Assembly: GCA_002887195.1 (NCBI GenBank)
Contig: PJAB01001644.1
Span: forward strand, 1-13,088
DNA from: Chrysochromulina parva
Lineage: Eukaryota; Haptophyta; Prymnesiales; Chrysochromulinaceae
Direction: 5' to 3'
Length of the DNA stretch: 13,088 bases
Position 1 is the first letter of the stretch. The number at the start of each line of letters is the position of its first letter. The notes under the pieces were generated by a model. That model was not told the DNA's origin. It worked only from the letters and a program-made list of their open reading frames with translations, and did not search any database. Positions 1-8,640 of the stretch are shown in pieces. The position numbers were made by a program, and so were the translations under genes.

Positions 1-654
1 TGGTGGGGGAGAGGGTGGAGGAGGCGACGGCGGTGGTGGTGAGGGTGGCGGCGACGGCGGCGGGGATGGAGGTGGTGGCGAGGGTGGCGGCGAGGGCGGA
101 GGCGAGGGTGGTGGTATAGGAGGAGGCAAGGGGGCCTTGTCTGGTAACCAAGGGGGAGGCAAGGGTGGTGGCGACGGTGGGGGCGGCGAGGGTGGTGGCG
201 AGGGCGGTGGTGGTAAGGGTGGTGGCGAGGGTGGAGGAGGCGACGGCGGTGGCGGTGAGGGTGGCGGCGACGGTGGCGGGGATGGAGGTGGTGGCGAGGG
301 TGGCGGCGATGGCGGAGGCGGCGAGGGCGGCGGCGAGGGAGGCGAGGGAGGCGGCGAGGGTGGCGGCGGCGAGGGCGGAGGCGAAGGCGGTGGCGAGGGT
401 GGAGGTAGCAAGGGTGGTGGTGCAGGTGGCGGCGAAGGAGGCGGCGGAGAGGGTGGTGGTACAGGCGGTGGCGAGGGTGGAGGCGGCAAAGGCGGCGTCC
501 TGGGCGGGGGCCGTGAGGGCGGTAGAGATGGCGGCGGGGACGAGGGTGGCGGCGAAGGTGGTGGCGAGGGAGGCGGGGATGGGGGTGGTGCCGAGGGTGG
601 TGGCGCCGGCGGCGGGGGGAACAGAGGCGGCAACGGTGGCGCATGGGGCGGCGG
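1..654 (-). repeat. (Ser-Pro-Pro-Pro)n low-complexity coding repeat
   Basis: On the minus strand in the giant-protein frame, almost every codon is Pro (CCN) with Ser (TCG, TCC, TCT, TCA) at every fourth or fifth position; Leu, Ala, Thr, Arg, Val and Ile occasionally replace Ser. The block begins after C-V at 655-660 and continues past the left edge. One non-repetitive island at about 127-150 reads W-L-P-D-K-A-P. In plant and green algal cell-wall glycoproteins such Ser-Pro>=3 units are hydroxylated and O-arabinosylated and form stiff rods. That modification is inferred here. The plus strand of this block reads as poly-Gly/Glu, which is a mirror effect. Confidence 0.93.
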
Positions 655-3600
655 AACACACAACTGACGCTCGCGCAGCACGTCGGCCTTCACCCAGGTG
701 TGGCCTCTCTGCAAGACCAGTTCCAGGTAGTTCCCTCGTGCCTCTCGAAGCACCCGCTCGCTCATATCGTTCGCGAGCCCCCCCCCGAGCGTCACGTGCA
801 CGTCCCCGCTCGTGTAGTCCGTCGTGATGGGATCGATGACAAGTGACGGTTCGACCACCAGACCGTGCATGGTGGCCGGCACCGTCGCGGCGGCTGGCAG
901 TGTGAACGTGAGCGTCTCCGGTGACGTCAGGCTGTATCCAGACGCGGCTGGGATAGTGATGGTGAGAACCCTTGCGGAGGTGCGCACAAATGTGAGCGTG
1001 GATCGCACGACGGCCTCAAACCCCGCGGCCTGGTGCGGGGTCGAGGCAAAGCCGGCGCGCAGCGTAGTCGCATCGAGCGTGGCGCTCAACGCGTAGCCGC
1101 TGCTCGCGCCAAGGGTCACTTCAAGCGTGTACGAGCTGCTCGCCATGTTCGCCGCGGTGCGCCGGTCGCGGTGAGCGGCCGAGTCGTGTGTGAGGAGCGT
1201 GCCGCCCGAGAAGTAGGCAGCCTCGATTGGTGCCGCCGCCACGGGGACGTTGACCACGAGCGTCTCGTCAATGTTGCTCGAACGAAGCGTCGCGGCGCGA
1301 AATCGGAGACCGATGGTCGCAGCGGCGGTGAGGCGATAAAGCGGCGTGGGCGGTATCTGGAGCTCGAGGTCCGTGTCGTTCAGGCGGCGAACGTACTCGT
1401 ACCGGCCGTCGAGGGCGTCCTGCAGCGCCTGGGGCGCGATGATCGACTGAAGCAGCGCTTTGGTCGAGCCGGTTGGTACGAGTTGCAACGTGACCGGATC
1501 GCGCATGTAATGGCCGAGGTCATTCGCCCACGCATCGCCTTGGAGCCTCAAAAGGAGCGTCTGGTGCGATGGCGAGCGCAGCCGCTGGTCCGTCATGAGC
1601 GCGGCACCCGCCCAGCTGGCCGAGACGGCGCCAGGATTGGCATACACGACGATGTGGGCAGAGGGTGCAAGCGCGTGGCCGGAGCGCACCAGGCTGCCAG
1701 CCAGTCGGATCGAGATCGTCTCTGGCTCCGTGATGGAGTAGCCGGCGAGGCTACCAATGCGCAACCTCACGAGAGAGCTCGAGAGCTGCGAGACCACGCT
1801 GCCTGGCCTCGCCGCCTCGCGTGCAGCCAACAAGGGGACGACGACAGAGTTCCATCCCGTGGGCTCGTCTTGGAGGGAGAGCAGGCCCGCAAGCAGCGTG
1901 CCCTTGTGAATGCTGCTAACCCACTCGGCCTCTCCACCGAGGGTGAAGGTGAAGACGTAATCTGTCGCACCTGCGACCAGGATGCCCTCGGAGACTGTCA
2001 GCGCGCAAAACGGCGCCGCGCCGCCCGCACCCGCCTCCTCACACTGGCCGTCACCACCCGTGACGGTCACCGAGCCACGCTCGGCTCGCACAATGAAGCT
2101 CGGCGGGTCGATGGCGCGAAGCAGCGTATTCGATTGCACCGTGGCTGCGGGCAGCTCCAGCACGATCGTCTCTGGGTAAGAGATGACGTAGCTCACGCCG
2201 CCCGCTGGCACGATCACGTCGACGAGCTCATGTGACTGGCGCACGATGCTGGCATGCGTCAGCTGCGGTGCAATGTGCGCATTCCAGCCGCCCGCCTCTG
2301 TCTGCATGGAGCGCAGCACCGAGAGCAGCGCGGTGGTCGCCTCACTCCCCTCGACCCCCAAGTCACGGGCGAAACGCTCATTATACAGCCGGATGGAGAG
2401 CGTGTGCTCCTCCGCTGCGAGCTGCGCCTCGGTCAGAGCACCGAGCAACGTGCCAAAGAGGGCCGCTTGCCCTACCTCGGCGCGGATCGTAAACATGGGG
2501 ACCGTCGGCAGAGCAGACCCCGAACGGAGCGCGGCGGCTGGCACGGCGACCTCCACCGTCTCGGGCGCAAAGATGGCGTAGTCGGCCATTTGTGGAATGA
2601 CCACGTCGAGCGTCTGGTTGTCAACGTACGTGAACAGCGACGGGAGATCGTCGGCTAGGGCCACGGTGCGCTGCCAGCCGCCGCCACTGTGCACGGCCAT
2701 CCCCTCGGCGGCACCGTTGGCTGAGAAGGCGAGCGCGTACTCCTCGCTGTCATCGACCGTCGACGAGTTGAGCGAGCGAATGCCCGCGAGCAGCGCCCGC
2801 GCTGTCGCAATGTACGCTGGATCTTGCCGGTTGGCGCCAGTCGCATTGAGCGCGTGCACCCAGTAGTCGTCGCGCAGCGTGAGGCGGAGGGTGTACGCGC
2901 GCGGGTCCTGAAGCGCCTTCTCGCGCGCATTCTCGAGGAGATCGCCCGAGATCGAGACGGAGCCTGGCACGGGTCGGATGACGAACCGATCCGTAACGGC
3001 CAGTGCGACCCCCCCCTTGAGCGCTGCCGCGGGCACTGTCAGCCCGATGGTTTCTGCGTCGGCCAGGTCGTAGCCCGGGACGGCGGGGAGGTGGATCTCG
3101 AGCTCGGTCGGGTTGATGACGTGTAGAATCCCATCCAGCACCGGGCGGGCCGAGGCGAGCAGCGCCGGCAGCACAGCCTCGTCCCACCCGTGCTCCTCCT
3201 CGCCATGCATCGATCGGAAGCCGCCGAAGAGAGCACTTGAGCGCGCACGGTCGGTCGTCAAGGCTGGGTGCCACTCATCATCGACCAGCTGAATGCTGAC
3301 GAGCAGCGCCTCGCCGTGGCGTACGTGGCCGGCGCGCACGTCGGCTTCGCTCACGCCGCTCGAAAAGTTGAGGCTGGCCACCGGTGGATGGGGATACAGC
3401 GTGAAGGTGCCTGCCGAAAGGTTTGCCTGCGCGTCTCGCAACGCGCACGAGGGTAGGGTCACCAAGACCGTCTCCGGCTCCAGGATGTCGTAGTCGGGCA
3501 TGCCGGGCACGTGAACCTCGAGCGTAACGTCGTCCAGCCGCACTACGCGCAGGTACGGCTGCAACCGGCGGTTCCACCCCGTGTCCGCAAAGGTGCTGGC

Positions 3601-6600
3601 CTGCATGTTGGCGGTGAGCGCCGATGCGGCGGAGCAAGAGGAGGGGATGCCTATGTAGCCAGGCCCCAACGGGTCTTGAGTGGAGTTGGTGTAGTTGACG
3701 GCAAAGACGTGCGTGTGGTTGGTGTAGTTCGAGTTATTCGCCGGGGGCGGCGCGGGTGGTGCCGAGGGCGGCTGCAGCGGCGGCGGCGGCGGCAGCGGCG
3801 GCGGCGGAGGATAGATGCAGATGGAGAGGTCGCACATGGTGCCATGCAAGTCGGCCACCCAAGCGTCATGGCGCAGACGTAGCGTGAGCACCGAGCCTGC
3901 CGCAGCGCGCACGGCCATCTCATCGCCCATGGGCACCAGCTGCCCACTGAGTACCGCTGTGGTCGCACGCATTACAATCGGCCACCGGGCGCTGATCGGA
4001 CGGCACGAGACCATGGCACTTGCCGGTAGCATCACGCTGATCGTCTCCGGCGCAAGGAGATCGTACGAGGTCACCCGTGGGAGCTGCCAGAAGGCGGTGC
4101 GCTCATCGAGCCGGTGCAGATGGCGGGGTGCCAGCCGCGGCACCACCTGCGCCATCCAGCCACCAGGCTCGTCGTCGGGGTCAGCATCCGAGGTGAGACC
4201 TCCGAGGAGCTCGGCGAAGACGCTCGGCTCGTGCAGATCGTCGACGAAGCGGTCGGCTGTGAGCGTGATCGTGAGGTTCGCGCCTTCGGTGGCCTGCAGT
4301 AGACCCTCTTCGGGGCGACCCTGAAGCGAGCCGCCCAGCCGGGCAGTCCCAGCTGTCGCCATGATCACGAGCGGTGCCACCAGCCGCGGCGCCATGCGTG
4401 AGAGCACCGCCTCGGCAGGCACCGTCAACGTGATCGTCTCGGGCGCATGCAGCCGGTACGCGGAGACCTGTGGCACGTCGATGGCGAGCGTGATGTCGTC
4501 GACGCGCCGTACCGAGCGCACGCTCAGCCCCTGCGCCACCACCGCCCAGCCGCGCTCCTGCGCGACGAGTGGCCGCAGCCCGGCGAGCAACTCGGCCGTC
4601 GGCCCAAAGGTGGGCTGCCCCATGCGCAACGCCCACGTGTCCTCGCGCAGGCGAAGCTCGAGGGAGCGCATCCTCACGTCCGCCACATCGTGATCCGTGG
4701 CACCGTCGGCAAGCGTGCCCCCTAGCACCACCTCGCCCGCGGAGGCGTTGATGCAAATCGAGCCTGCCGCCGAGATCGGCGAGCTCGAGAGCAATGCGGC
4801 GGCCGGGACGACGAGCCGGACGGTTTCGGGTGCGCCGATCGAGTACTGCGGGCACGAGTCGCACAGCTGCGGAAGCTGCACCGTCACCGTGCCGTTCACC
4901 GGCCGACTCACATTGGCGTGCTCGAGCGCACGCCCGATGACGGCGTTCCAGCCGTTAGCCTCTGACTGCTCGGACGTCAGTCCGGCGAGGAGGGCGGCGG
5001 TGGCCTCGCTCCCAGGCTCGCCCACACCCTCTGCCCAACCGTCGCCTGCGCCGATGGTGATGTGGAGTGTGGCCTCGGCCGCCCGGGCGCGGTCACGGGT
5101 CGCATCCCGCAGCAACGCCTCTGTGGCGACGCTCAGCAGCGGGCCACCCAGCGTGGCAGTGCCTCGGAGCGCGGCGATGCGCAGCAGCGGCGAGGCGACA
5201 ATCTCCTCTTGCGACGAAAGCAGCTGTGCGGGGAGCGTCACCGTCACCGTCTCGGGTTCGTTAATGGCGTACGCCTCCACTGATCGCACCGTCAGGCGCA
5301 CCTCCGTCGCCGAGACACGCACCACATCCGACGTGGCCAGCCTAGGACCGATGATTGCATTCCAACCAGAAGGCTCGTTTTGCTCTGAACGGATGCCCGC
5401 GAGGAGCGCCGCACGCTCTACGTCGACGATCGGCGCCGTGCTCGCATACATACCATTGGCTGCCTGGGCCCCATGCGCCGCCACGCCACCCGCGCCACTC
5501 GAGGCAGCGAGGCTGTCGTCGGTCGCATTGTCGGCGGAGGCGTTCCGCTCCAAAAAGGGGAGGAAGGAATCTCCCTTGAGCGAGATCGTGAGCTCCATTG
5601 AGGAGCTGCCGCCACTGAGGCTCTCCTCCGACAGGCTCTGGAGCAGCGAGCCTGAGAGCGAAGCGCGCCCCGCTGAGGGCAAGATGCGGACGGTGTTGTT
5701 CGAGTCGAACCCGTGGTTGGACAGGACTGCGACAGGCGGGATGCTCAGCCGAATCTGTTGCGCCGAGAGGATGTCGAAGCCGGCCATCTGGGGGATCTCG
5801 ATGCTCAGGCGCGTTGCGTCAAGGACTGTGATTGAGCTCGCCGAGAGCACTCCCACACTCGCCGAGTCCCACCCCCCCGGCTGCGGAACGATCGCGTGCA
5901 AGCCGTCGACCAAAGCCTGTCCCGCGGCGCTTGCATCGAGCCCATCGGCCCAGGCGTCGTCCGCGAGAGTCACATCGATGGTGCACGGCTCCAACGAGCG
6001 AATGAGCTCCTCGCGCGCGTCCACGCACGTGCCGTCGAGCACGGCGGAACCCCCAACTGGGAAGATGGGCACGACTGGCAGCGCCTCGAGCACGCGCTGC
6101 GAGACCACGGCGGAGGCGGGCACGGTGATGTGCAGCGTCTCGGCCGCAAGGATGTCGTACTCTTCAACTGCGTCGAGGCGCAGAAGCAGGTGCGTGTCGG
6201 ACACGCGATGCAGCACGTCGGGCGTCTCGAGCAGCCGGGGTACTACGACGCGGTTCCAGCCGCGCGCTTCGGACTGCGCGGAGGCGATGCCCATGATGAG
6301 GTCGTACCCCGGCGACGAGGTATCGCCCACTGGCGAGGAGAGGCTGGCGACCCACGCGTCGTTGTGCAGGAAGATCTCGATCGTGTAGCCCGTCCCACGA
6401 TCGTGCCGGCTCGAGCGCAGCGCCGTCTCGTCGTTATGCGAGAAGAAGACGCCGCTCGGCACCTCCACAGTCGCTTGGTAAACTTCCGCGTGGCCTTCGA
6501 GTTCGAGGACGGGCTCGTCGTAGGGCGGCGGCGGCGGCGGCGGCGGGAGGCCCGGCGGCGGTGGCACGAGGAGGGCCGGCGGCGGTGGCCTGATCACGAT

Positions 6601-8640
6601 GGGGCCTCCGACGCCCAGCATAACGCCGGACACGCTCGCAAAGTGCGCTGAGAGGGCGCCACGTGGGATGCTGACGTTGGCCATGAGGTGCGTGAGCACG
6701 GCCTCCTCCGGCACCTCGATGAGCAGCGTGGTGTAAAAGGTGCTCACGTTGCACGTGCTGTGGTTGACGGCAGACACGACGTACTTGGCGGCGTCCCCCA
6801 CAGTCGGAGTGCCGTCGTCGCGGAACCTCGGTAGCCCCTGGGTCGCATTGCACGCTCGGCTGACCACCTCGACAGCATCGTGCAGCGAGATCGCAGTGTG
6901 GTTGAGCGGCTCGGGTTGAGCATCGTAACCCGAGCCGTTGACGTAACCCGACTCATTGACGTAACCCGACTCATTGAGCTGTAGCATGCTCTCTTTGATG
7001 GCACCGAGCAGCGCACGCGTCGGCGCCGAGTCGGCCTCTCCCAGGCGAGGCCACCAGCCGTATGAGCGCTGATCGGGCGGCAGGCGCAGCGTGATAGTTC
7101 GGCGCACGGTGACGTTGGCGTACGTGGGCGGCAGCGTGTCGGCGATGAAGGTGCCCGCGACCGTGGCCGAGCCGCCTGCCGCCTCGAGGCGGAAAGGAGG
7201 CGTCGCGACCACATCGTCCGAGGCGGAGGTGAGCGCGGCGGCAGGTATGACGACTCCAATCGTCTCGGGCGCGCGGATGGCATAGGTGGTCGCGGGCCCA
7301 AAGGCGGGAAGCGTCAGGCGCAGTGTGAAGGCATCGACCACCTCGAGGCTCAGGTTCCCCAACCCAACGGGCACGAGCGTGAAGTTACCGATCGCAGGGT
7401 CGAAGTGCTCGCAGGGCGGCCGGTTGCACGATCGGCGTGCGAAGCCGTTACGCGCGAGCTCGAAGTCCAAGATCGCATTCCACCCTCGTGGCTCGGACTG
7501 CAACGAGCGCATCCCACGCACAACCGCTCGGCGGATCGCGTCGTCGTGGGCGAGCGCGGCCGCCCACGTATCGGCGAGCAGATGCACTTCGAGTGAACGG
7601 GCTGCCACCGCGGGCGGCGCGCCGCGCGTCGTCGCGTTCGCATGGAGCAGAGTACCGCTGAGCGTGGCGCTGCCGGCGGTCGCACGCACCACGAAGCTGC
7701 CGAGACCCTCATCGAGAGTGACGTGGTGGTTCAGCATGGCGGCCGCTGGGACCGTCACGTGCACCGTCTCGGGAGCGTCGATGCGGTACGCGGGCAGCGG
7801 CGGGATGGACAGCGTCAGGTGGGATGCATTCTCGCGCGTCGCGCGCAGCCGGCCGCGCGCCGCGAGCTGCCAGCCGCTCGAGCCGGCGAGCAGACCGGCA
7901 GATACCCGAGATTTCCCCGAGATAGGGCCCGAGATAGGGCCGAGGTCATCGGGCCCAACGAGCGCGCGCGAGAGCGCTTCGTACGCCGCGTGGCCCGGCC
8001 GGCCCGCGTCGAGCGCCCACTCACCGCCGCTCAGCACGAGCTGCAGCGAGTGTGAGCGCGCACGCAGCTCGCTCACGCTGACGAAACTGCCCACGAGATT
8101 GCTGAGCACGCTCACGCGTGGCACGCTCACATCAAGCGTCAGGTTCGCATACGGAGGGTTGGCCGTGAGGTTGTTCTCGGTCGCCCAGAACGGCGCACCG
8201 ATGGAGACCGCGTCCGTGAAGCGCACGTCGAAGGCTGGGTACCACCCGGTGCCGTCGATGCCAACGAGGTGCAGCCGCAGCATCGAGTTGCTCACGCGCT
8301 CCACGTGCTCGGGTGACAGGTACGGCGCGACCGTGGCGAGCCAGCTGTGCGGCTGTTCGGCACTGCCGACCACCTCGCGAGCGAGCCACTCCGCCGTCGC
8401 GCCGAGATCGATGCCCAGGCGGGGCGCCCAAGCACGCGTTTGGCGTAGGAGGAAGGGCGGTAGCGAGAAGCCCGTGAGCGTCAGGTTGACGTGCTTCACG
8501 TGCCGCGCTCGCAGCTCCTCTTCTGACATTGATGGCGGCGATATGATTAGGACTGGCGGTGACGGCGGCGGCATCACAAATTGGCCGCGAGCTCCGCCGG
8601 CCGCCAGTGCCAGCAGCAGCTGCAGCAGCGGCCGCTGCAT
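1..8640 (-). CDS. Giant secreted modular repeat protein with (Ser-Pro3)n domain, 3' end off window
   Basis: The frame is open for 2,880 codons from ATG 8640-8638 to the left edge; I checked every codon and found no stop and needed no intron. The first residues, MQRPLLQLLLALAAGGARG, form a classic signal peptide with likely cleavage near residue 19, which decides this start; A at -3 is favourable. Residues about 40-2662 are 15-16 divergent modules of about 130 residues. Each contains a strand ending D-x-W-V/A, a helix-like stretch ending in G-W-N, and a strand Y-x-I-x-x-P-E-T-I followed by V-P-A-x-A-L-x-S and a G-x-A-x-L-x-G-T-L strand. Proline-rich linkers lie at residues 684-706 and 1611-1634, and residues 2663-2880 are mostly Ser-Pro3/Ser-Pro4 units, as in extensin or pherophorin-type wall proteins. 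The role is unknown; an extracellular structural, adhesive or scale/wall protein is inferred. Further in-frame ATGs at 8913, 8988 and 9021 would place Ser-rich sequence ahead of the signal peptide and are less likely. Confidence 0.93.
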   Translation of the reverse strand, partial: MQRPLLQLLLALAAGGARGQFVMPPPSPPVLIISPPSMSEEELRARHVKHVNLTLTGFSLPPFLLRQTRAWAPRLGIDLGATAEWLAREVVGSAEQPHSWLATVAPYLSPEHVERVSNSMLRLHLVGIDGTGWYPAFDVRFTDAVSIGAPFWATENNLTANPPYANLTLDVSVPRVSVLSNLVGSFVSVSELRARSHSLQLVLSGGEWALDAGRPGHAAYEALSRALVGPDDLGPISGPISGKSRVSAGLLAGSSGWQLAARGRLRATRENASHLTLSIPPLPAYRIDAPETVHVTVPAAAMLNHHVTLDEGLGSFVVRATAGSATLSGTLLHANATTRGAPPAVAARSLEVHLLADTWAAALAHDDAIRRAVVRGMRSLQSEPRGWNAILDFELARNGFARRSCNRPPCEHFDPAIGNFTLVPVGLGNLSLEVVDAFTLRLTLPAFGPATTYAIRAPETIGVVIPAAALTSASDDVVATPPFRLEAAGGSATVAGTFIADTLPPTYANVTVRRTITLRLPPDQRSYGWWPRLGEADSAPTRALLGAIKESMLQLNESGYVNESGYVNGSGYDAQPEPLNHTAISLHDAVEVVSRACNATQGLPRFRDDGTPTVGDAAKYVVSAVNHSTCNVSTFYTTLLIEVPEEAVLTHLMANVSIPRGALSAHFASVSGVMLGVGGPIVIRPPPPALLVPPPPGLPPPPPPPPYDEPVLELEGHAEVYQATVEVPSGVFFSHNDETALRSSRHDRGTGYTIEIFLHNDAWVASLSSPVGDTSSPGYDLIMGIASAQSEARGWNRVVVPRLLETPDVLHRVSDTHLLLRLDAVEEYDILAAETLHITVPASAVVSQRVLEALPVVPIFPVGGSAVLDGTCVDAREELIRSLEPCTIDVTLADDAWADGLDASAAGQALVDGLHAIVPQPGGWDSASVGVLSASSITVLDATRLSIEIPQMAGFDILSAQQIRLSIPPVAVLSNHGFDSNNTVRILPSAGRASLSGSLLQSLSEESLSGGSSSMELTISLKGDSFLPFLERNASADNATDDSLAASSGAGGVAAHGAQAANGMYASTAPIVDVERAALLAGIRSEQNEPSGWNAIIGPRLATSDVVRVSATEVRLTVRSVEAYAINEPETVTVTLPAQLLSSQEEIVASPLLRIAALRGTATLGGPLLSVATEALLRDATRDRARAAEATLHITIGAGDGWAEGVGEPGSEATAALLAGLTSEQSEANGWNAVIGRALEHANVSRPVNGTVTVQLPQLCDSCPQYSIGAPETVRLVVPAAALLSSSPISAAGSICINASAGEVVLGGTLADGATDHDVADVRMRSLELRLREDTWALRMGQPTFGPTAELLAGLRPLVAQERGWAVVAQGLSVRSVRRVDDITLAIDVPQVSAYRLHAPETITLTVPAEAVLSRMAPRLVAPLVIMATAGTARLGGSLQGRPEEGLLQATEGANLTITLTADRFVDDLHEPSVFAELLGGLTSDADPDDEPGGWMAQVVPRLAPRHLHRLDERTAFWQLPRVTSYDLLAPETISVMLPASAMVSCRPISARWPIVMRATTAVLSGQLVPMGDEMAVRAAAGSVLTLRLRHDAWVADLHGTMCDLSICIYPPPPPLPPPPPLQPPSAPPAPPPANNSNYTNHTHVFAVNYTNSTQDPLGPGYIGIPSSCSAASALTANMQASTFADTGWNRRLQPYLRVVRLDDVTLEVHVPGMPDYDILEPETVLVTLPSCALRDAQANLSAGTFTLYPHPPVASLNFSSGVSEADVRAGHVRHGEALLVSIQLVDDEWHPALTTDRARSSALFGGFRSMHGEEEHGWDEAVLPALLASARPVLDGILHVINPTELEIHLPAVPGYDLADAETIGLTVPAAALKGGVALAVTDRFVIRPVPGSVSISGDLLENAREKALQDPRAYTLRLTLRDDYWVHALNATGANRQDPAYIATARALLAGIRSLNSSTVDDSEEYALAFSANGAAEGMAVHSGGGWQRTVALADDLPSLFTYVDNQTLDVVIPQMADYAIFAPETVEVAVPAAALRSGSALPTVPMFTIRAEVGQAALFGTLLGALTEAQLAAEEHTLSIRLYNERFARDLGVEGSEATTALLSVLRSMQTEAGGWNAHIAPQLTHASIVRQSHELVDVIVPAGGVSYVISYPETIVLELPAATVQSNTLLRAIDPPSFIVRAERGSVTVTGGDGQCEEAGAGGAAPFCALTVSEGILVAGATDYVFTFTLGGEAEWVSSIHKGTLLAGLLSLQDEPTGWNSVVVPLLAAREAARPGSVVSQLSSSLVRLRIGSLAGYSITEPETISIRLAGSLVRSGHALAPSAHIVVYANPGAVSASWAGAALMTDQRLRSPSHQTLLLRLQGDAWANDLGHYMRDPVTLQLVPTGSTKALLQSIIAPQALQDALDGRYEYVRRLNDTDLELQIPPTPLYRLTAAATIGLRFRAATLRSSNIDETLVVNVPVAAAPIEAAYFSGGTLLTHDSAAHRDRRTAANMASSSYTLEVTLGASSGYALSATLDATTLRAGFASTPHQAAGFEAVVRSTLTFVRTSARVLTITIPAASGYSLTSPETLTFTLPAAATVPATMHGLVVEPSLVIDPITTDYTSGDVHVTLGGGLANDMSERVLREARGNYLELVLQRGHTWVKADVLRERQLCVPPPHAPPLPPLFPPPPAPPPSAPPPSPPPSPPPSPPPSSPPPSLPPSRPPPRTPPLPPPPSPPPVPPPSPPPPSPPPAPPPLLPPPSPPPSPPPSPPPPSPPPSPPSPPPSPPPPSPPPSPPPPSPPPSPPPSPPPPSPPPPSPPPLPPPPSPPPSPPPPSPPPLPPPWLPDKAPLPPPIPPPSPPPSPPPSPPPPSPPPSPPPSPPPPSPPPPSPPP
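3739..3810 (-). repeat. Internal proline-rich linker
   Basis: This 24-residue stretch of Pro with Leu, Gln, Ser and Ala sits inside one module of the giant protein, just after its D-A-W-V-A-D-L strand and a short C-D-L-S-I-C-I-Y stretch. An Asn-rich, multiply sequon-bearing stretch follows it at 3679-3738. It probably acts as a rigid spacer between folded modules. Confidence 0.85.
6523..6591 (-). repeat. Internal proline-rich linker with poly-Pro run
   Basis: This 23-residue stretch consists of Pro runs separated by Ala-Leu-Leu-Val and Gly-Leu, encoded by CCG repeats. It lies between a divergent module rich in N-glycosylation sequons (6600-7000) and the next recognisable module. It separates the first few modules from the main array and is probably an extended spacer. 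Confidence 0.85.
6923..6976 (-). repeat. Three 18-nt tandem units encoding N-[EG]-S-G-Y-[VD]
   Basis: Two identical 18-nt units (6941-6958 and 6959-6976) and one degenerate unit (6923-6940) are directly adjacent and in frame with the giant protein. Each encodes Asn-Glu/Gly-Ser-Gly-Tyr-Val/Asp, so each carries an N-x-S glycosylation sequon. They sit in the loop after the helix of a module, where unrelated modules have no insertion. Confidence 0.9.

Larger units (their letters stand above)
655..8523 (-). repeat. Tandem array of about 130-residue P-E-T / G-W-N protein modules
   Basis: The module signature recurs through the giant protein. P-E-T (or A-E-T) codons lie at 913-921, 1717-1725, 2167-2175, 2557-2565, 3049-3057, 3469-3477, 4042-4050, 4435-4443, 4822-4830, 5248-5256, 6136-6144, 7261-7269 and 7765-7773. 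Degenerate copies read A-A-T at 1315-1323 and A-Q-Q at 5755-5763. The most N-terminal copy (about 7990-8520) is very divergent. Spacing is usually 380-430 nt and rises to 500-1,100 nt where proline linkers or other insertions occur. About 13 G-W-N/Q/D/M/A sites precede the P-E-T sites. From memory, similar repeats (D-T-W-V, S-E-x-x-G-W-N, Y-D-I-T-x-x-E-T-I-T-V-T-V-P-A) occur in phage and bacterial virion or secreted proteins. I cannot name a Pfam family with certainty. Confidence 0.88.

Noticed and set aside
137..667. Plus-strand Gly/Glu-rich frame resembling a glycine-rich protein
   Set aside because: It is the reverse complement of the Ser-Pro3 repeat of the giant minus-strand gene, whose frame continues without a break into recognisable modules.
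1033..2235. 400-codon plus-strand open frame
   Set aside because: It is the exact mirror frame of the giant gene (codon positions coincide), Arg-rich and without any domain. Such frames are common opposite GC-rich genes.
4697..6388. 563-codon plus-strand open frame
   Set aside because: It is an antisense shadow: Ser/Ala/Arg-rich with a periodicity that simply reflects the minus-strand modules.
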